Shown in pieces: positions 7,037 to 15,420 of a DNA stretch of 34,054 nt. A program made the position numbers and the translations under genes. The number at the start of each line of letters is the position of its first letter. Position 1 is the first letter of the stretch. The notes below the pieces were generated by a model that was not told the origin of the DNA, ran no database searches, and saw nothing but the letters and a program-made list of their open reading frames with translations. The DNA is taken from the NCBI GenBank assembly GCA_020431825.1, contig JAGQHN010000050.1:1-34054 (forward strand), read 5' to 3'. The DNA is from Trueperaceae bacterium (GTDB lineage: Bacteria; Deinococcota; Deinococci; Deinococcales; Trueperaceae).

Positions 7037-7972
7037 TTAGGCTACGACCTCAAAGCCAGCCTCAAGCAGTTCGCTGCGGATTCTGGAGACTTCATGGTCG
7101 GCTAATTGTCTAATTGGTCTGCGCATGTGCATAGATGGGAATTTTCCCATTAAGGTCATGGCGCATTTCATACGCTGATGGGCGTCACTCGAGGGTTCAC
7201 CAAAGCGGTAGACAATCTGGGATAAAGGGCGTACCTTTGCCTGAGCTGCATTGGCTGCTTTTAGGTCACCCTTTAAAGCTGCTGTAACCAGTTCGACAAT
7301 GAGTTCAGGGACAAAGCCTGCAAAGCCAACCAGTGCTCCATCAGCGCCGTCCAGCAAAGTCGCCAGCAAATATTCATCCTGACAGCTAATGATACTTACT
7401 TCTGGCGCCGCGGCCTTTAGTTTTAAGTAATCATAGGCCCAGCGGGACATATCGCGGGTACCCATTTTTATACTAACCACCCGGTCCAGTTTGACCAGCT
7501 CGAGCATTTCTTTTAAGGAGTAGCTGGCCTTGGTCCAGGCAGGGTACTGATGCACAATGATGTCAATATCGGCATCCTCGGCAACGTCCTGAAAAAAGCC
7601 AACTGCGGTTTCAAAGGTGCGTCCAAATCTTATCCAGTGGTGGGGGGGCATAAGCAAAATGGCATCTGCACCCACAGCCTTTGCTGCCAGTGCCTGATCG
7701 ATCGCTTCATCGCTACCTTCGGCGCAAACACCAGTAACAACTTTGACCTTGTTGCCGACCTCTTCGGCCATAATTTCGGTGACTCTACTTCGCTCCCGGT
7801 TGCGCAAAGACATGACTTCACCGGTATGGCCATTGCAGACCAGTCCAGTGACCCCAGGAACAGAAGCTAAATACTGATAATAGGCACGCAAGCCTGCCTC
7901 GTCTATAGAGTCATCCTGATTAAAAGGGCAAAGGGTTGCTGGTAGTACACCCGTCCAGGGTTCTGAAAACAT
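7037..7972 (-). CDS. DapA/NAL-family aldolase or dehydratase 1
   Basis: TIM-barrel lyase of 311 residues from the dihydrodipicolinate synthase/N-acetylneuraminate lyase superfamily, whose members cleave or form 2-keto-3-deoxy acids through a lysine imine. The Schiff-base lysine is K169 (S-I-K-M-G-T-R-D), the conserved tyrosine is Y143 (H-Q-Y-P-A), and the usual G-T-T-G-E loop reads G-H-T-G-E at 48-52. AGGAG precedes ATG 7972. It sits between a sialidase-fold gene and the PL22 gene. Without lysine-biosynthesis or sialic-acid genes nearby, a catabolic aldolase that releases pyruvate is most likely. Confidence 0.85.
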   Translation of the reverse strand: MFSEPWTGVLPATLCPFNQDDSIDEAGLRAYYQYLASVPGVTGLVCNGHTGEVMSLRNRERSRVTEIMAEEVGNKVKVVTGVCAEGSDEAIDQALAAKAVGADAILLMPPHHWIRFGRTFETAVGFFQDVAEDADIDIIVHQYPAWTKASYSLKEMLELVKLDRVVSIKMGTRDMSRWAYDYLKLKAAAPEVSIISCQDEYLLATLLDGADGALVGFAGFVPELIVELVTAALKGDLKAANAAQAKVRPLSQIVYRFGEPSSDAHQRMKCAMTLMGKFPSMHMRRPIRQLADHEVSRIRSELLEAGFEVVA

Positions 7973-7981
7973 AGCTCTCCT

Positions 7982-9079
7982 TTAAGGGGTAAAAATTGTT
8001 CCAGCGATGTGTCTGACACCGCCGTTTTGTTGAATGGGATCATCCTTACGATTAAAGTAGTAGGCCGTCATGACCCTGCCTCCAGAAAGTTCTACGGTTT
8101 TTGGATAGCCGAGATCCCAGGAGCCTGCGTCATCTCTTAAAATGATTTCTGGTCCCCAACTGCGACCATGGTCTTCTGAAACTTTGGCCCTGATGCCATA
8201 AGGCTTGACCCGGTAACCATAAACGATCAGTAACCTGCCGTCATTTAGGCGGGTAAGTTGCGAGGGGCCACCCCAGTCACTGGGCCGTGATACAAACGAC
8301 CAGCTTCGGCCACCATCACAGGATTCAAAAAGTTCAGGCCAGGCATTGCGGGCATCTATCTGACAGCGCAGGGCCACCAGAATGCGCCCATCAGGCAAAA
8401 GGACTGGGCTGGCATAGTAGCGGTTAACAAAGTGACTGTCTGGTGCAGTACTGATAATGGGGGCAAGATAGTTCCAGCTCTGACCATTATCGGGTGAGGC
8501 ATAAACGGCAACAAAGCGCTGGCCGACTTCGCCACTTTTTAACCCAACTGTGACAAAGAGCAAAATGAGCCCATCTTCACGTACAAGGTAGTCAGGTTTT
8601 ACCTGCACCCAGTTAAAGTTAAAAGCAGGCATAGCGAGTGGAGCAGTCCAACTATGTCCCCGATCAGAGGATAATTGAATATAGCCCAGCGACTGATCTT
8701 TTTGTGGCGGAATGCCAAAACCAGCACTCAGGCAAAAATCAGGGCTGCTCCAGTCCATGGCGGGAATCTCTGCCTTGTTTACATATAGGGGTCTTTCAAT
8801 ATCCTGCCTCGAGCCCAGCGACTGCAAACCTGACCAGCTCTCCCCTTCATCCTTTGAGCGAATAAGCACATACTCGCCACCTTTAGCATCGACGACCGAG
8901 TGACCCATGTCATAGCTCGAGCTGTAGTTACAGGGCCCCCTGGAAAAACCAAGGAGCAGTTCGCCCCCAGGAAAAGCCCAGAAACCATGATTAAAGGGCC
9001 AGGCGGCAAATTCATTCTTATTGTAATAAATGTCTACGTGTTTGGCATTTTGAGGTTTATGTATAACTGTTTTTGTCAC
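7982..9079 (-). CDS. Sialidase-fold (BNR/Asp-box) glycan-active protein 2
   Basis: The 365-residue beta-propeller has five Asp-boxes at about 75-82, 137-144, 195-202, 253-260 and 301-308 (for example S-S-D-R-G-H-S-W and S-P-D-N-G-Q-S-W). L-P-D-G-R-I-L-V-A-L-R and the late D-L-G-Y-P-K-T-V-E-L segment match sialidase-like families. It is only distantly similar to the other propeller at 468-1616, so the two probably act on different linkages. No signal peptide is visible, so the likely site is the cytoplasm. The start is GTG with AAAGG upstream. It lies directly downstream of the ABC permease genes and ten bases upstream of the aldolase gene. The substrate is unknown. Confidence 0.77.
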   Translation of the reverse strand: MTKTVIHKPQNAKHVDIYYNKNEFAAWPFNHGFWAFPGGELLLGFSRGPCNYSSSYDMGHSVVDAKGGEYVLIRSKDEGESWSGLQSLGSRQDIERPLYVNKAEIPAMDWSSPDFCLSAGFGIPPQKDQSLGYIQLSSDRGHSWTAPLAMPAFNFNWVQVKPDYLVREDGLILLFVTVGLKSGEVGQRFVAVYASPDNGQSWNYLAPIISTAPDSHFVNRYYASPVLLPDGRILVALRCQIDARNAWPELFESCDGGRSWSFVSRPSDWGGPSQLTRLNDGRLLIVYGYRVKPYGIRAKVSEDHGRSWGPEIILRDDAGSWDLGYPKTVELSGGRVMTAYYFNRKDDPIQQNGGVRHIAGTIFTP

Positions 9080-9144
9080 AGTTGCCTTTCTTTAGCATGT
9101 GCTGGATAAGCCTGGTAGGGGAGATAAGGTACACAAGGAGTAAC

Positions 9145-10113
9145 TTAGTTTCGTCGGGGATCAAGTGCGTCATTAAGGCCGTCTCCTAAAAAGACAAAGG
9201 CTACTTGAATAAGGCCAATGGTAACTGCTGGACCAATAAGCAGGTGAGGAAAGGATTGCCATAATTTTAGGCTATTGCTGAGCATCGTTCCCCAACTGGC
9301 ATTGGGGGGTTGCACACCAAGCCCAAGAAAACTTAAACCAGCCTCGAGAACCACGGCGCCGCCCATGCTGGCCGTGACAGCCACGATCAAAGGGCCAAGC
9401 GAATTAGGTACGACATGACTAAACATGACGCGGCCTTCTTTAGACCCAAGCGCTCTGGCTGCTAAAACATAGTCTTCTTTGCTAATACTTAACACCTGAC
9501 CGCGAATCAGACGGGCAAAACCTGGCCAGCCAATCATGGCGAGGGCGCTAAAAACCAGAACGAAATCGAGCCAGCTGGTGTTTAAATAAAAGGAATTCCG
9601 GGTTTGTTCATAAAGCTGATCAAACCAGTTAATGATAGGGCGCCTTAGCGCACTGTTAATCAGCATAACCAGCAGTAACCCTGGTACGGCCTGCACCAGA
9701 TCGCTAATCCACATCAGGACCTCGTCAACCCGGCCCCCTTGTAAACCGGCCCAGGTGCCAACAATTACGCCAATGACCAGGCTAATTGCTGTTGTTGAAA
9801 AAGCAACCAGAGCCGCTGTCCGGGCGCCATAAAGCAGGCGGCTAAAGGTATCTCGGCCAAGATCATCGGTACCGAGCCAGTGCAGTGCTGATGGACCTTG
9901 CAGCATACTGGTCAGGTCCTGCTCGAGAAAGTCATAGGGTGCAAGGATGGGGCCAAAAATAGCCGCCAGTAAAAACAGGATAATGATAATTAAGCCAAAA
10001 ACCGCTAACCAGTTTTTGCGAAAGCGGCGAAAGGCCGTTTGCCACAAATTGCGGCTCAGCCGTGTTTGAACGCCAAATTCGTCCATTGTGCCTTGTTTTG
10101 CTGCTTGATTCAT
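9145..10113 (-). CDS. dppC: ABC importer permease, DppC/OppC type
   Basis: Inner-membrane permease of 322 residues. It has the OppC-type N-terminal segment (about residues 28-60, first transmembrane helix L-A-V-F-G-L-I-I-I-I-L-F), the motif G-T-D-D-L-G-R-D-T-F-S-R, several further hydrophobic helices, and the ATPase-contact loop G-L-S-F-L-G-L-G-V-Q-P-P-x-x-S-W-G. It overlaps dppB by four bases (ATGA). Family-5 importers also carry oligosaccharides in many bacteria, which suits this locus. No DppD/DppF ATPase genes are present in the window. Confidence 0.93.
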   Translation of the reverse strand: MNQAAKQGTMDEFGVQTRLSRNLWQTAFRRFRKNWLAVFGLIIIILFLLAAIFGPILAPYDFLEQDLTSMLQGPSALHWLGTDDLGRDTFSRLLYGARTAALVAFSTTAISLVIGVIVGTWAGLQGGRVDEVLMWISDLVQAVPGLLLVMLINSALRRPIINWFDQLYEQTRNSFYLNTSWLDFVLVFSALAMIGWPGFARLIRGQVLSISKEDYVLAARALGSKEGRVMFSHVVPNSLGPLIVAVTASMGGAVVLEAGLSFLGLGVQPPNASWGTMLSNSLKLWQSFPHLLIGPAVTIGLIQVAFVFLGDGLNDALDPRRN

Positions 10114-11060
10114 GTGTACCTTAATCTTGGATCAAGCAAGGGATAGACAAGATCAACAAAAAAGTTGCTTAGAAAGATAATCAGGGTACCAATGATGGCA
10201 ACAGCCATAATGATGGGATAGTCAACACTGCGAATACCTTCAGCAGTTAAAAGCCCGAATCCTGGAATATTAAACACCAGCTCCACAAAAAGTGACCCAT
10301 TAATGAGCGTAATCATTTGCAGACCGAGGGTCGTAATAAGCGGGGTTAAAACTGGACGCAACATGTGACCAAGGACTACCCTGTATTCAGGAAGACCTTT
10401 GGCGCGGGCAGTCCGAATATATAGCTGACTCATGACCTCGAGTACGGCCGAACGGGTTTGCCTGACAATAATAGGTAAAGGACCCAGGGCGATGACGACC
10501 ACTGGTAAAATGACGTCTTTGTGAAAGAGGCCGTTCCAGCCATAAGGTACGTTCATTACCTTGACAACCAGTACCAGAAAAAAGAGCAGCATGGGAGCGG
10601 TAACAAAGGCCGGTATCGCTGTTACAAAAATAACGGTACTGATAATGACCCGGTCGAGCCAGCGGTTATGATGGAGAGCAGCCAGGATACCCAGGGTAAT
10701 GCCAAAAACGGCGGCCAGTACGGTAGCTGCGAAGCCAAGTTGCATGGAAACAGGTAAGCGAAATTTAATAATGTCCCAGACTGGGCGGTCAACGCTTAAG
10801 CGAATCGAGCGACCCCAATCACCCCTGAGTAAGTTACCAATGTAATTGGTAAATTGCACCAGAAAGGGTTTATCAAGACCATACTTGGCCTGCAGAGCCT
10901 CGAGCACTGCCGGGTCAGCTGAGTCAAAATTCTCGCTGTCAATAAACATGCGCTTGATTGGGTCACCTGCGCCGTAAAACATCATGGCGTAGGTAAAGAA
11001 AGTGACGAGGGTCAGGCCAATCGTCCAGCGCAACAGGCGAAAAAGAAGATATTGAATCAC
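10110..11060 (-). CDS. dppB: ABC importer permease, DppB/OppB type
   Basis: Inner-membrane permease of 316 residues with the DppB pattern: a first helix near the N-terminus, a long periplasmic loop containing K-Y-G-L-D-K-P and G-D-W-G-R-S, five more helices, the cytoplasmic loop R-T-A-R-A-K-G-L-P, and the late N-I-P-G-F-G-L-L motif. The start is GTG with GGGAG upstream. It is separated from the binding-protein gene by 120 bp that include a strong hairpin, and it overlaps dppC by four bases. Confidence 0.93.
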   Translation of the reverse strand: MIQYLLFRLLRWTIGLTLVTFFTYAMMFYGAGDPIKRMFIDSENFDSADPAVLEALQAKYGLDKPFLVQFTNYIGNLLRGDWGRSIRLSVDRPVWDIIKFRLPVSMQLGFAATVLAAVFGITLGILAALHHNRWLDRVIISTVIFVTAIPAFVTAPMLLFFLVLVVKVMNVPYGWNGLFHKDVILPVVVIALGPLPIIVRQTRSAVLEVMSQLYIRTARAKGLPEYRVVLGHMLRPVLTPLITTLGLQMITLINGSLFVELVFNIPGFGLLTAEGIRSVDYPIIMAVAIIGTLIIFLSNFFVDLVYPLLDPRLRYT

Positions 11061-11134
11061 AGCTGACTCCCGAAGTGTAAATGGGGCGTTGTATAAAAAA
11101 TAATGAATTCAGGCATGACTGAAAGTGTCAAGCA

Positions 11135-11166
11135 CAGGAAGGTTGCATTTTAGTGCAACCTTCCTG
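11135..11166 (-). other. Intercistronic 13-bp perfect hairpin between SBP and permease genes
   Basis: CAGGAAGGTTGCA (11135-11147) and TGCAACCTTCCTG (11154-11166) flank a six-base loop. It lies just downstream of the binding-protein stop codon. No T-run follows in the direction of transcription, so it should act as an mRNA-stabilising or partial-attenuation structure favouring the binding protein over the permeases. Confidence 0.85.
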
Positions 11167-11180
11167 TAAATAAGCTAAGA

Positions 11181-12803
11181 CTACTTATTAATCTTGATTT
11201 TCCAGGGTTCAATAAGGCTTACATCTGGGCCTTTGACGTAATTTTCCAGGTAGCTTCTGGCATTAATGGTGGGTGTTGGTTTCCCAAAGAACAGCATCAG
11301 ATAATCATTCATAAAGAGTGTTTGAGCCTGACGGGTTAATTCACAGCGTTTCGGGTCATCGGTTGCAAGGGTTAAAGCTTCGTCAATGAGGGCGTTCAGT
11401 TCAGCATTTTCATAGCCTGAAAGTGGGTTCTCAGTTCCCCCAGCAAAGGGCCCATTGGCGCTAGCGGCTGTCCACATATAGGTGGCACCATCGGGAAAGC
11501 GAATGACCACATCATCGCGGGTCAGGTTTAGTTTGCTGACATCATCACCAAAGCCATCTGGGCGTTCCTGGAATTCAATGTTTTCTATGCCAAGATTGTC
11601 TCGCCAGAAACCCATAGCAGCCTGCAAAGCACGGTTATTAAATTCATCGTTACCACGTGGGGTAATGCGAAGCTTAGGTAAATTGGCAGCGCTGCCATAG
11701 CTCGAGGCTGCCAGGGCTGCTTTAGCCCCTTCGACATCGTAAGGGTAGCCAGTTAACTCTGGATCCCAGCAGTTAAGGACATCATCCATAGGTTGGGTTG
11801 TCGCTAAACCACTACCCTCAATAGGGAAAGTGGCTTTAAATACAGCATTCCAATCAACTGAGAGGGCAAGGGCCTTGCGGACATTGGCATCACTGGTGGG
11901 TTCATGGGTTGGGCTTAGCCAGAAGGCGTTAAAACCAACTGCCTGAATTGGCCTGAAGTAGTCAGGTAACTGACCGCGTAGTGCCGAAGGAATGGGGGCA
12001 AGGCTGGCATCGACTTGATCATTTAAAACCATGGCGCCAATAATTTGTCCATCGGGAACAAATTGAAAACTGACTTTGTCCACAAAGGGACCTTCGTCTA
12101 GCCACCAGTTAGGGTTAGGGGTCATTTCAGCGGTTTGCAGATTTTCGTCATAACTACTTAAGACAAAGGGGCCGCTAAACACAGGGTTGTTTTGCGGTTT
12201 CCAGTACTCCGTAAAGCCATACTCAAGTACATCATCGGCCCTGGTTGCTGACATATGTGCCGTAGCAATTCGCCAGTTAAAGGCTGGATCGGGCTTGACT
12301 AAAGTCACCTGAACGGTTGCATCATCAAGTGCCTCTATACCTTCTACATCAACCTTCATAGCATCTGCGGTAGCAGCTTCTCTGGCTTCGGCAAACCCCT
12401 TAACATTGCCCAGATAACCCGAAATGCGCCCAACAGCATTGACGGGTGCAATCTGGATTTGCCAGGAAGCAACCACCTGTGGGGCGGTCATAGCCTCTCC
12501 ATCTGACCACTTGGCCCGCGGATCCATGGTAAAGGTCCAGACGGTGCTGTCGTCACTGGCAGACCAGGCAGAAAAAAAGCCAGGCTGAAGCTTTAAATCA
12601 GCATCAAAATACATGGGGGGCATAAAAAGCAAGGTGGACCAGTTCTGCTGATCGCCACCCGCCTGTAATACGTTAAAATCAAAAGAAGATTGCCCCGATG
12701 AAGCGGTAGCGATGCGCAAGACTTGTTCCTGAGCAAGCACCAGGGAAAGGCTAAGTATTCCTATCAGTAGTACAGCAATAAGCAAACGAAGTGATTTAAA
12801 CAT
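11181..12803 (-). CDS. Periplasmic solute-binding protein, family 5 (DppA/OppA type)
   Basis: The 540-residue protein has a type I signal peptide (K-S-L-R, hydrophobic stretch to about residue 24, cleavage near V-L-A/Q) and no lipobox cysteine, implying a free periplasmic protein. W-T-F-T-M-D-P-R-A-K-W-S-D-G-E and L-S-V-D-W-N-A-V-F are typical family-5 motifs. It is the first gene of the leftward operon, with AGGAGAA seven bases before ATG 12803 and a sigma-70 promoter 170 bases upstream. A ligand that is an acidic oligosaccharide rather than a peptide is inferred from the downstream enzymes. Confidence 0.92.
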   Translation of the reverse strand: MFKSLRLLIAVLLIGILSLSLVLAQEQVLRIATASSGQSSFDFNVLQAGGDQQNWSTLLFMPPMYFDADLKLQPGFFSAWSASDDSTVWTFTMDPRAKWSDGEAMTAPQVVASWQIQIAPVNAVGRISGYLGNVKGFAEAREAATADAMKVDVEGIEALDDATVQVTLVKPDPAFNWRIATAHMSATRADDVLEYGFTEYWKPQNNPVFSGPFVLSSYDENLQTAEMTPNPNWWLDEGPFVDKVSFQFVPDGQIIGAMVLNDQVDASLAPIPSALRGQLPDYFRPIQAVGFNAFWLSPTHEPTSDANVRKALALSVDWNAVFKATFPIEGSGLATTQPMDDVLNCWDPELTGYPYDVEGAKAALAASSYGSAANLPKLRITPRGNDEFNNRALQAAMGFWRDNLGIENIEFQERPDGFGDDVSKLNLTRDDVVIRFPDGATYMWTAASANGPFAGGTENPLSGYENAELNALIDEALTLATDDPKRCELTRQAQTLFMNDYLMLFFGKPTPTINARSYLENYVKGPDVSLIEPWKIKINK

Positions 12804-12958
12804 AGAGATTCTCCTTTAGGTAGAGAGGATTTAGAGCTCACAGCCAGATGCGTTTTCAGACAGCTATGCTTTAAACAATGGACTCCCTTCCTTACTAGCT
12901 AAATTACCTATTCTCCAAGTTGTACCCTAGTAGGCACTTCGGGTCGATGAATAAAATT

Positions 12959-12974
12959 TGGTATGTAATGGTAT
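12959..12974. promoter_or_regulatory. Tandem TGGTAT half-sites (candidate GntR operator)
   Basis: TGGTAT occurs at 12959-12964 and 12969-12974, exactly ten bases (one helical turn) apart. The second copy overlaps the -10 box of the leftward promoter and the first lies close to its start point. The same hexamer forms each half of the palindrome at 13048-13057. This suits repression by the GntR-FCD protein of the operon. Confidence 0.5.
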
Positions 12975-12999
12975 AACTCTTTTTTTTACCTTTTGTCAA
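12971..12999 (-). promoter_or_regulatory. Sigma-70 promoter of the leftward operon
   Basis: Read on the minus strand, TTGACA (12999-12994) is followed after exactly 17 bases by TTATAC (12976-12971). Transcription would begin near 12964, giving a leader of about 160 bases before the SBP gene. No riboswitch or other known element was recognised in the leader at 12804-12958. Confidence 0.6.
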
Positions 13000-13016
13000 A
13001 TGGTTTTAATAATAAT

Positions 13017-13046
13017 TTGGTCTAGCTTTTCTATTTAATGTATCTT
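13017..13046 (+). promoter_or_regulatory. Possible promoter of the rightward operon
   Basis: TTGGTC (13017-13022), an 18-base spacer and TATCTT (13041-13046) form a mediocre sigma-70 match. A start point near 13053 would fall inside the palindrome TGGTATACCA. The remaining leader to GTG 13121 is about 68 bases and ends with TAGGAGA. Confidence 0.35.
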
Positions 13047-13047
13047 G

Positions 13048-13057
13048 TGGTATACCA
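13048..13057. promoter_or_regulatory. Perfect palindrome TGGTATACCA (candidate operator)
   Basis: The ten-base palindrome lies just downstream of the likely rightward -10 box. It matches the core of hexuronate-type GntR-FCD operators (ExuR/UxuR, TTGGTATACCAA). The only GntR-FCD gene in the window is at 3891-4637. Confidence 0.55.
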
Positions 13058-13120
13058 GTAAATACGATTAACTCAAATACTCTTTAGTAGTCTTAAATCT
13101 TCATTTGTAGGAGACTTGCT

Positions 13121-14020
13121 GTGCATATACCTGACGGGCTTTGGCCAATACTACTTACCCCCTATACGGAAAATAATGAGATTGACTTTGCTGCCCTTGA
13201 TTCTTTGCTCGAGTTTTATCATAAAGAAGGAGTCGCTGGTCTTTTGGCTCTGGGGCAGGCGAGTGAAGTTCTGCTCTTAAGTGACGATGAGCGCTTTGCT
13301 ATAGCTGAACATGTAGCTAGAGGCTGCAAGGGAAAGCTGACCCTTGCAACTGTCGGAAATTATGGCACTACCCTTGCTGAGCAAGCAGCTTCGCTCAAAA
13401 AAATAGCTGCTTATGGGGGAGAGGTTGCGGTTGTTGGCTTATCGTTATTGCCCTCATCAGAAAATTTGGCTGATCAACTTTTAGATCTGGCAAGCAGGCT
13501 AGGGGGTATTCCGCTAGGAATTTATGAATTGCCAGAACCTGAACACCGACTTTTATCCGCCGATGATGTTAGGCGCATCGCTGAATCAAATCGCTTTGTA
13601 TTTATGAAAGATACCTGTCGGCAAATTGTACCCTTTAGTGCCAAGGTGGAAGCTGCAAGGGGCTCGAATTTAAAACTGTTTCAGGCAAACTTAAAAGTCT
13701 TACCCGAGTCCATGGCCGCTGGCAGCAAAGGCTTTTGTGGCTGGATGCCAATGGTGTCTCCCGAGCTTTGCGGGCAACTCGTTTTCTCTCAAAATACACC
13801 TGAAGAGTTAAGGCAGATGGCTTATGAAAAGCTTTTAGATTTTCAGACACTTATGGTTGCAGAAGGTTTTCCTTCGTCAGCTAAGTATATTCTTGCTAAA
13901 AGAGGGGTAATGATAAAACCTTATAGTAGGGTTGCTGCTGCTAAGGACTTTTCGGAGATGAGCCCGAGCAGAATTGATGCTTTTATTGCTAAGCAAAGAC
14001 CTTTTGAAGCAATTCACTAA
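13121..14020 (+). CDS. DapA/NAL-family aldolase or dehydratase 2
   Basis: The 299-residue TIM barrel of the NAL/DHDPS superfamily has Schiff-base lysine K163 (F-M-K-D-T-C-R) and tyrosine Y135 (G-I-Y-E-L-P). The substrate loop reads G-Q-A-S-E (45-49) instead of G-T-T-G-E, and it differs in this from the other family member at 7037-7972. The start is GTG with TAGGAGA nine bases upstream. It heads the rightward operon with the tartrate dehydratase and sulfatase genes. A pyruvate-releasing 2-keto-3-deoxy acid aldolase is likely, but the substrate cannot be read from sequence. Confidence 0.82.
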   Translation: MHIPDGLWPILLTPYTENNEIDFAALDSLLEFYHKEGVAGLLALGQASEVLLLSDDERFAIAEHVARGCKGKLTLATVGNYGTTLAEQAASLKKIAAYGGEVAVVGLSLLPSSENLADQLLDLASRLGGIPLGIYELPEPEHRLLSADDVRRIAESNRFVFMKDTCRQIVPFSAKVEAARGSNLKLFQANLKVLPESMAAGSKGFCGWMPMVSPELCGQLVFSQNTPEELRQMAYEKLLDFQTLMVAEGFPSSAKYILAKRGVMIKPYSRVAAAKDFSEMSPSRIDAFIAKQRPFEAIH

Positions 14021-14037
14021 ATTAAGGATGTTGCAAA

Positions 14038-15201
14038 GTGAAACTAACCGCCATTAAAGAAGCTGCTGTACCCATCAAATCAGACATTCGCAATGCTTTT
14101 ATCGATTTTTCTCAAATGACTACGTCAGTGGTCAAAATTGAAACCGACGTTGTACGTGCAGGTAAAAAATTTGTTGGTTACGGTTTTAACTCTAATGGTC
14201 GCTATGCCCAGCGTTGCAGTTTACAGGAGCGCTTTATTCCTCGTCTATTGGCTGCTCCCCCTGAAGCTTTGCTAAATGACGAAGGCACTAATTTTGACCC
14301 TTTTAAAGCCTGGGATACTATGATGAAAAATGAAAAACCAGGTGGCCATGGGGAGAGATCGGTGGCGGTAGGAGCCATTGATATGGCCCTCTGGGATGTG
14401 GTGGCTAAGATTGCCGAGAAACCTCTTTATCAGGTTCTGGCTGAAAGGTTTAATCATAATCAGGCTGACCGTGACGTCTTTGTTTATGCTGCAGGGGGGT
14501 ATTACTATCCTGAAAAGGATAAAGCGGCGCTTTGTGCCGAAATGAAAACCTACCTGGATATGGGGTACAACACGGTCAAGATAAAAATTGGTGGCGTAAG
14601 TCTTGATGAAGATTTGGCGCGGATTGAAGCAGTGCTCGAGCTGCTGGATTCAAATCAATCTCTGGCGGTTGATGCTAATGGTCGCTTTGATTTAAAAACA
14701 GCGGTGCGCTATTTAGAAGCACTTGAAGCTTACCCCCTTTTCTGGTACGAAGAGCCTTGTGATCCCTTAGATTATTTGCTAAATGCGGCAGTGAGTGCAG
14801 AGAGTCGTTTGCCCATTGCCACCGGTGAAAATATTTTTTCGCTCATTGATGCTAAAAATCTGATTCGCTATGGTGGTTTAAGACCTGAAAAAGATTACCT
14901 GCAATTTGATCCTGCCTTAAGCTATGGTTTGGTTGAGTACATACGTATTTTAGAGATGCTAAACGAACACGGCTGGTCATGGAAGCGCTGTATTCCACAT
15001 GGAGGGCACCAGCTAACTTTGCATATTGCTGCAGGGCTTGGTCTTGGCGGCAATGAGTCTTATCCTCACGTATTTAAACCATTTGGAGGTTTTGGAGATA
15101 AAGCGGAAATAGTAGAAGGAAAAATAAAAGTTTCTGACCAACCAGGCATAGGGTTTGAACTGAAGTCTGAACTAATGGAATGTTTTGACCAAAGCTTTTA
15201 G
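14038..15201 (+). CDS. tarD: D-tartrate dehydratase-like enolase-superfamily enzyme
   Basis: The 387-residue acid-sugar dehydratase strongly resembles Bradyrhizobium D-tartrate dehydratase as I recall it, with shared blocks such as G-Y-G-F-N-S-N-G-R-Y, N-E-K-P-G-G-H-G-E-R-S-V-A-V-G and P-H-G-G-H-Q. The K-x-K pair is K181/K183, the metal ligands D212, E238 and E264, and the catalytic histidine H321; each of these sits one position before its counterpart in that enzyme. The reaction would be (S,S)-tartrate to oxaloacetate, in the cytosol. GTG 14038 lies 17 bases after the aldolase stop with AAGGAT upstream. A related C4 or C6 acid sugar as true substrate cannot be excluded. Confidence 0.87.
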   Translation: MKLTAIKEAAVPIKSDIRNAFIDFSQMTTSVVKIETDVVRAGKKFVGYGFNSNGRYAQRCSLQERFIPRLLAAPPEALLNDEGTNFDPFKAWDTMMKNEKPGGHGERSVAVGAIDMALWDVVAKIAEKPLYQVLAERFNHNQADRDVFVYAAGGYYYPEKDKAALCAEMKTYLDMGYNTVKIKIGGVSLDEDLARIEAVLELLDSNQSLAVDANGRFDLKTAVRYLEALEAYPLFWYEEPCDPLDYLLNAAVSAESRLPIATGENIFSLIDAKNLIRYGGLRPEKDYLQFDPALSYGLVEYIRILEMLNEHGWSWKRCIPHGGHQLTLHIAAGLGLGGNESYPHVFKPFGGFGDKAEIVEGKIKVSDQPGIGFELKSELMECFDQSF

Positions 15202-15420
15202 GTAATGGTATAGCGTGTACAGATGAAATAGCAAAGGGGTTAGAAAACAACGAATCTGGATGGGCCCGCAAACAATAGCTTAATCGGACTATGTGTCAGG
15301 ATGATACCTCCACCAGCTTTTAATCACCCTGGCAATGTTTTAGTGAGCTTGTTGAGGCACGGTCGATTTAACCAGACTCGGTTGTCAAATCATGACCTGA
15401 CTCTTTGAAAGGATACCCAG

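Noticed and set aside
468..9079. Ordinary sialic-acid (nan) catabolic cluster
   Set aside because: No NanE, NanK, NagA, NagB or sialic-acid transporter type is present; acid-sugar enzymes take their place.
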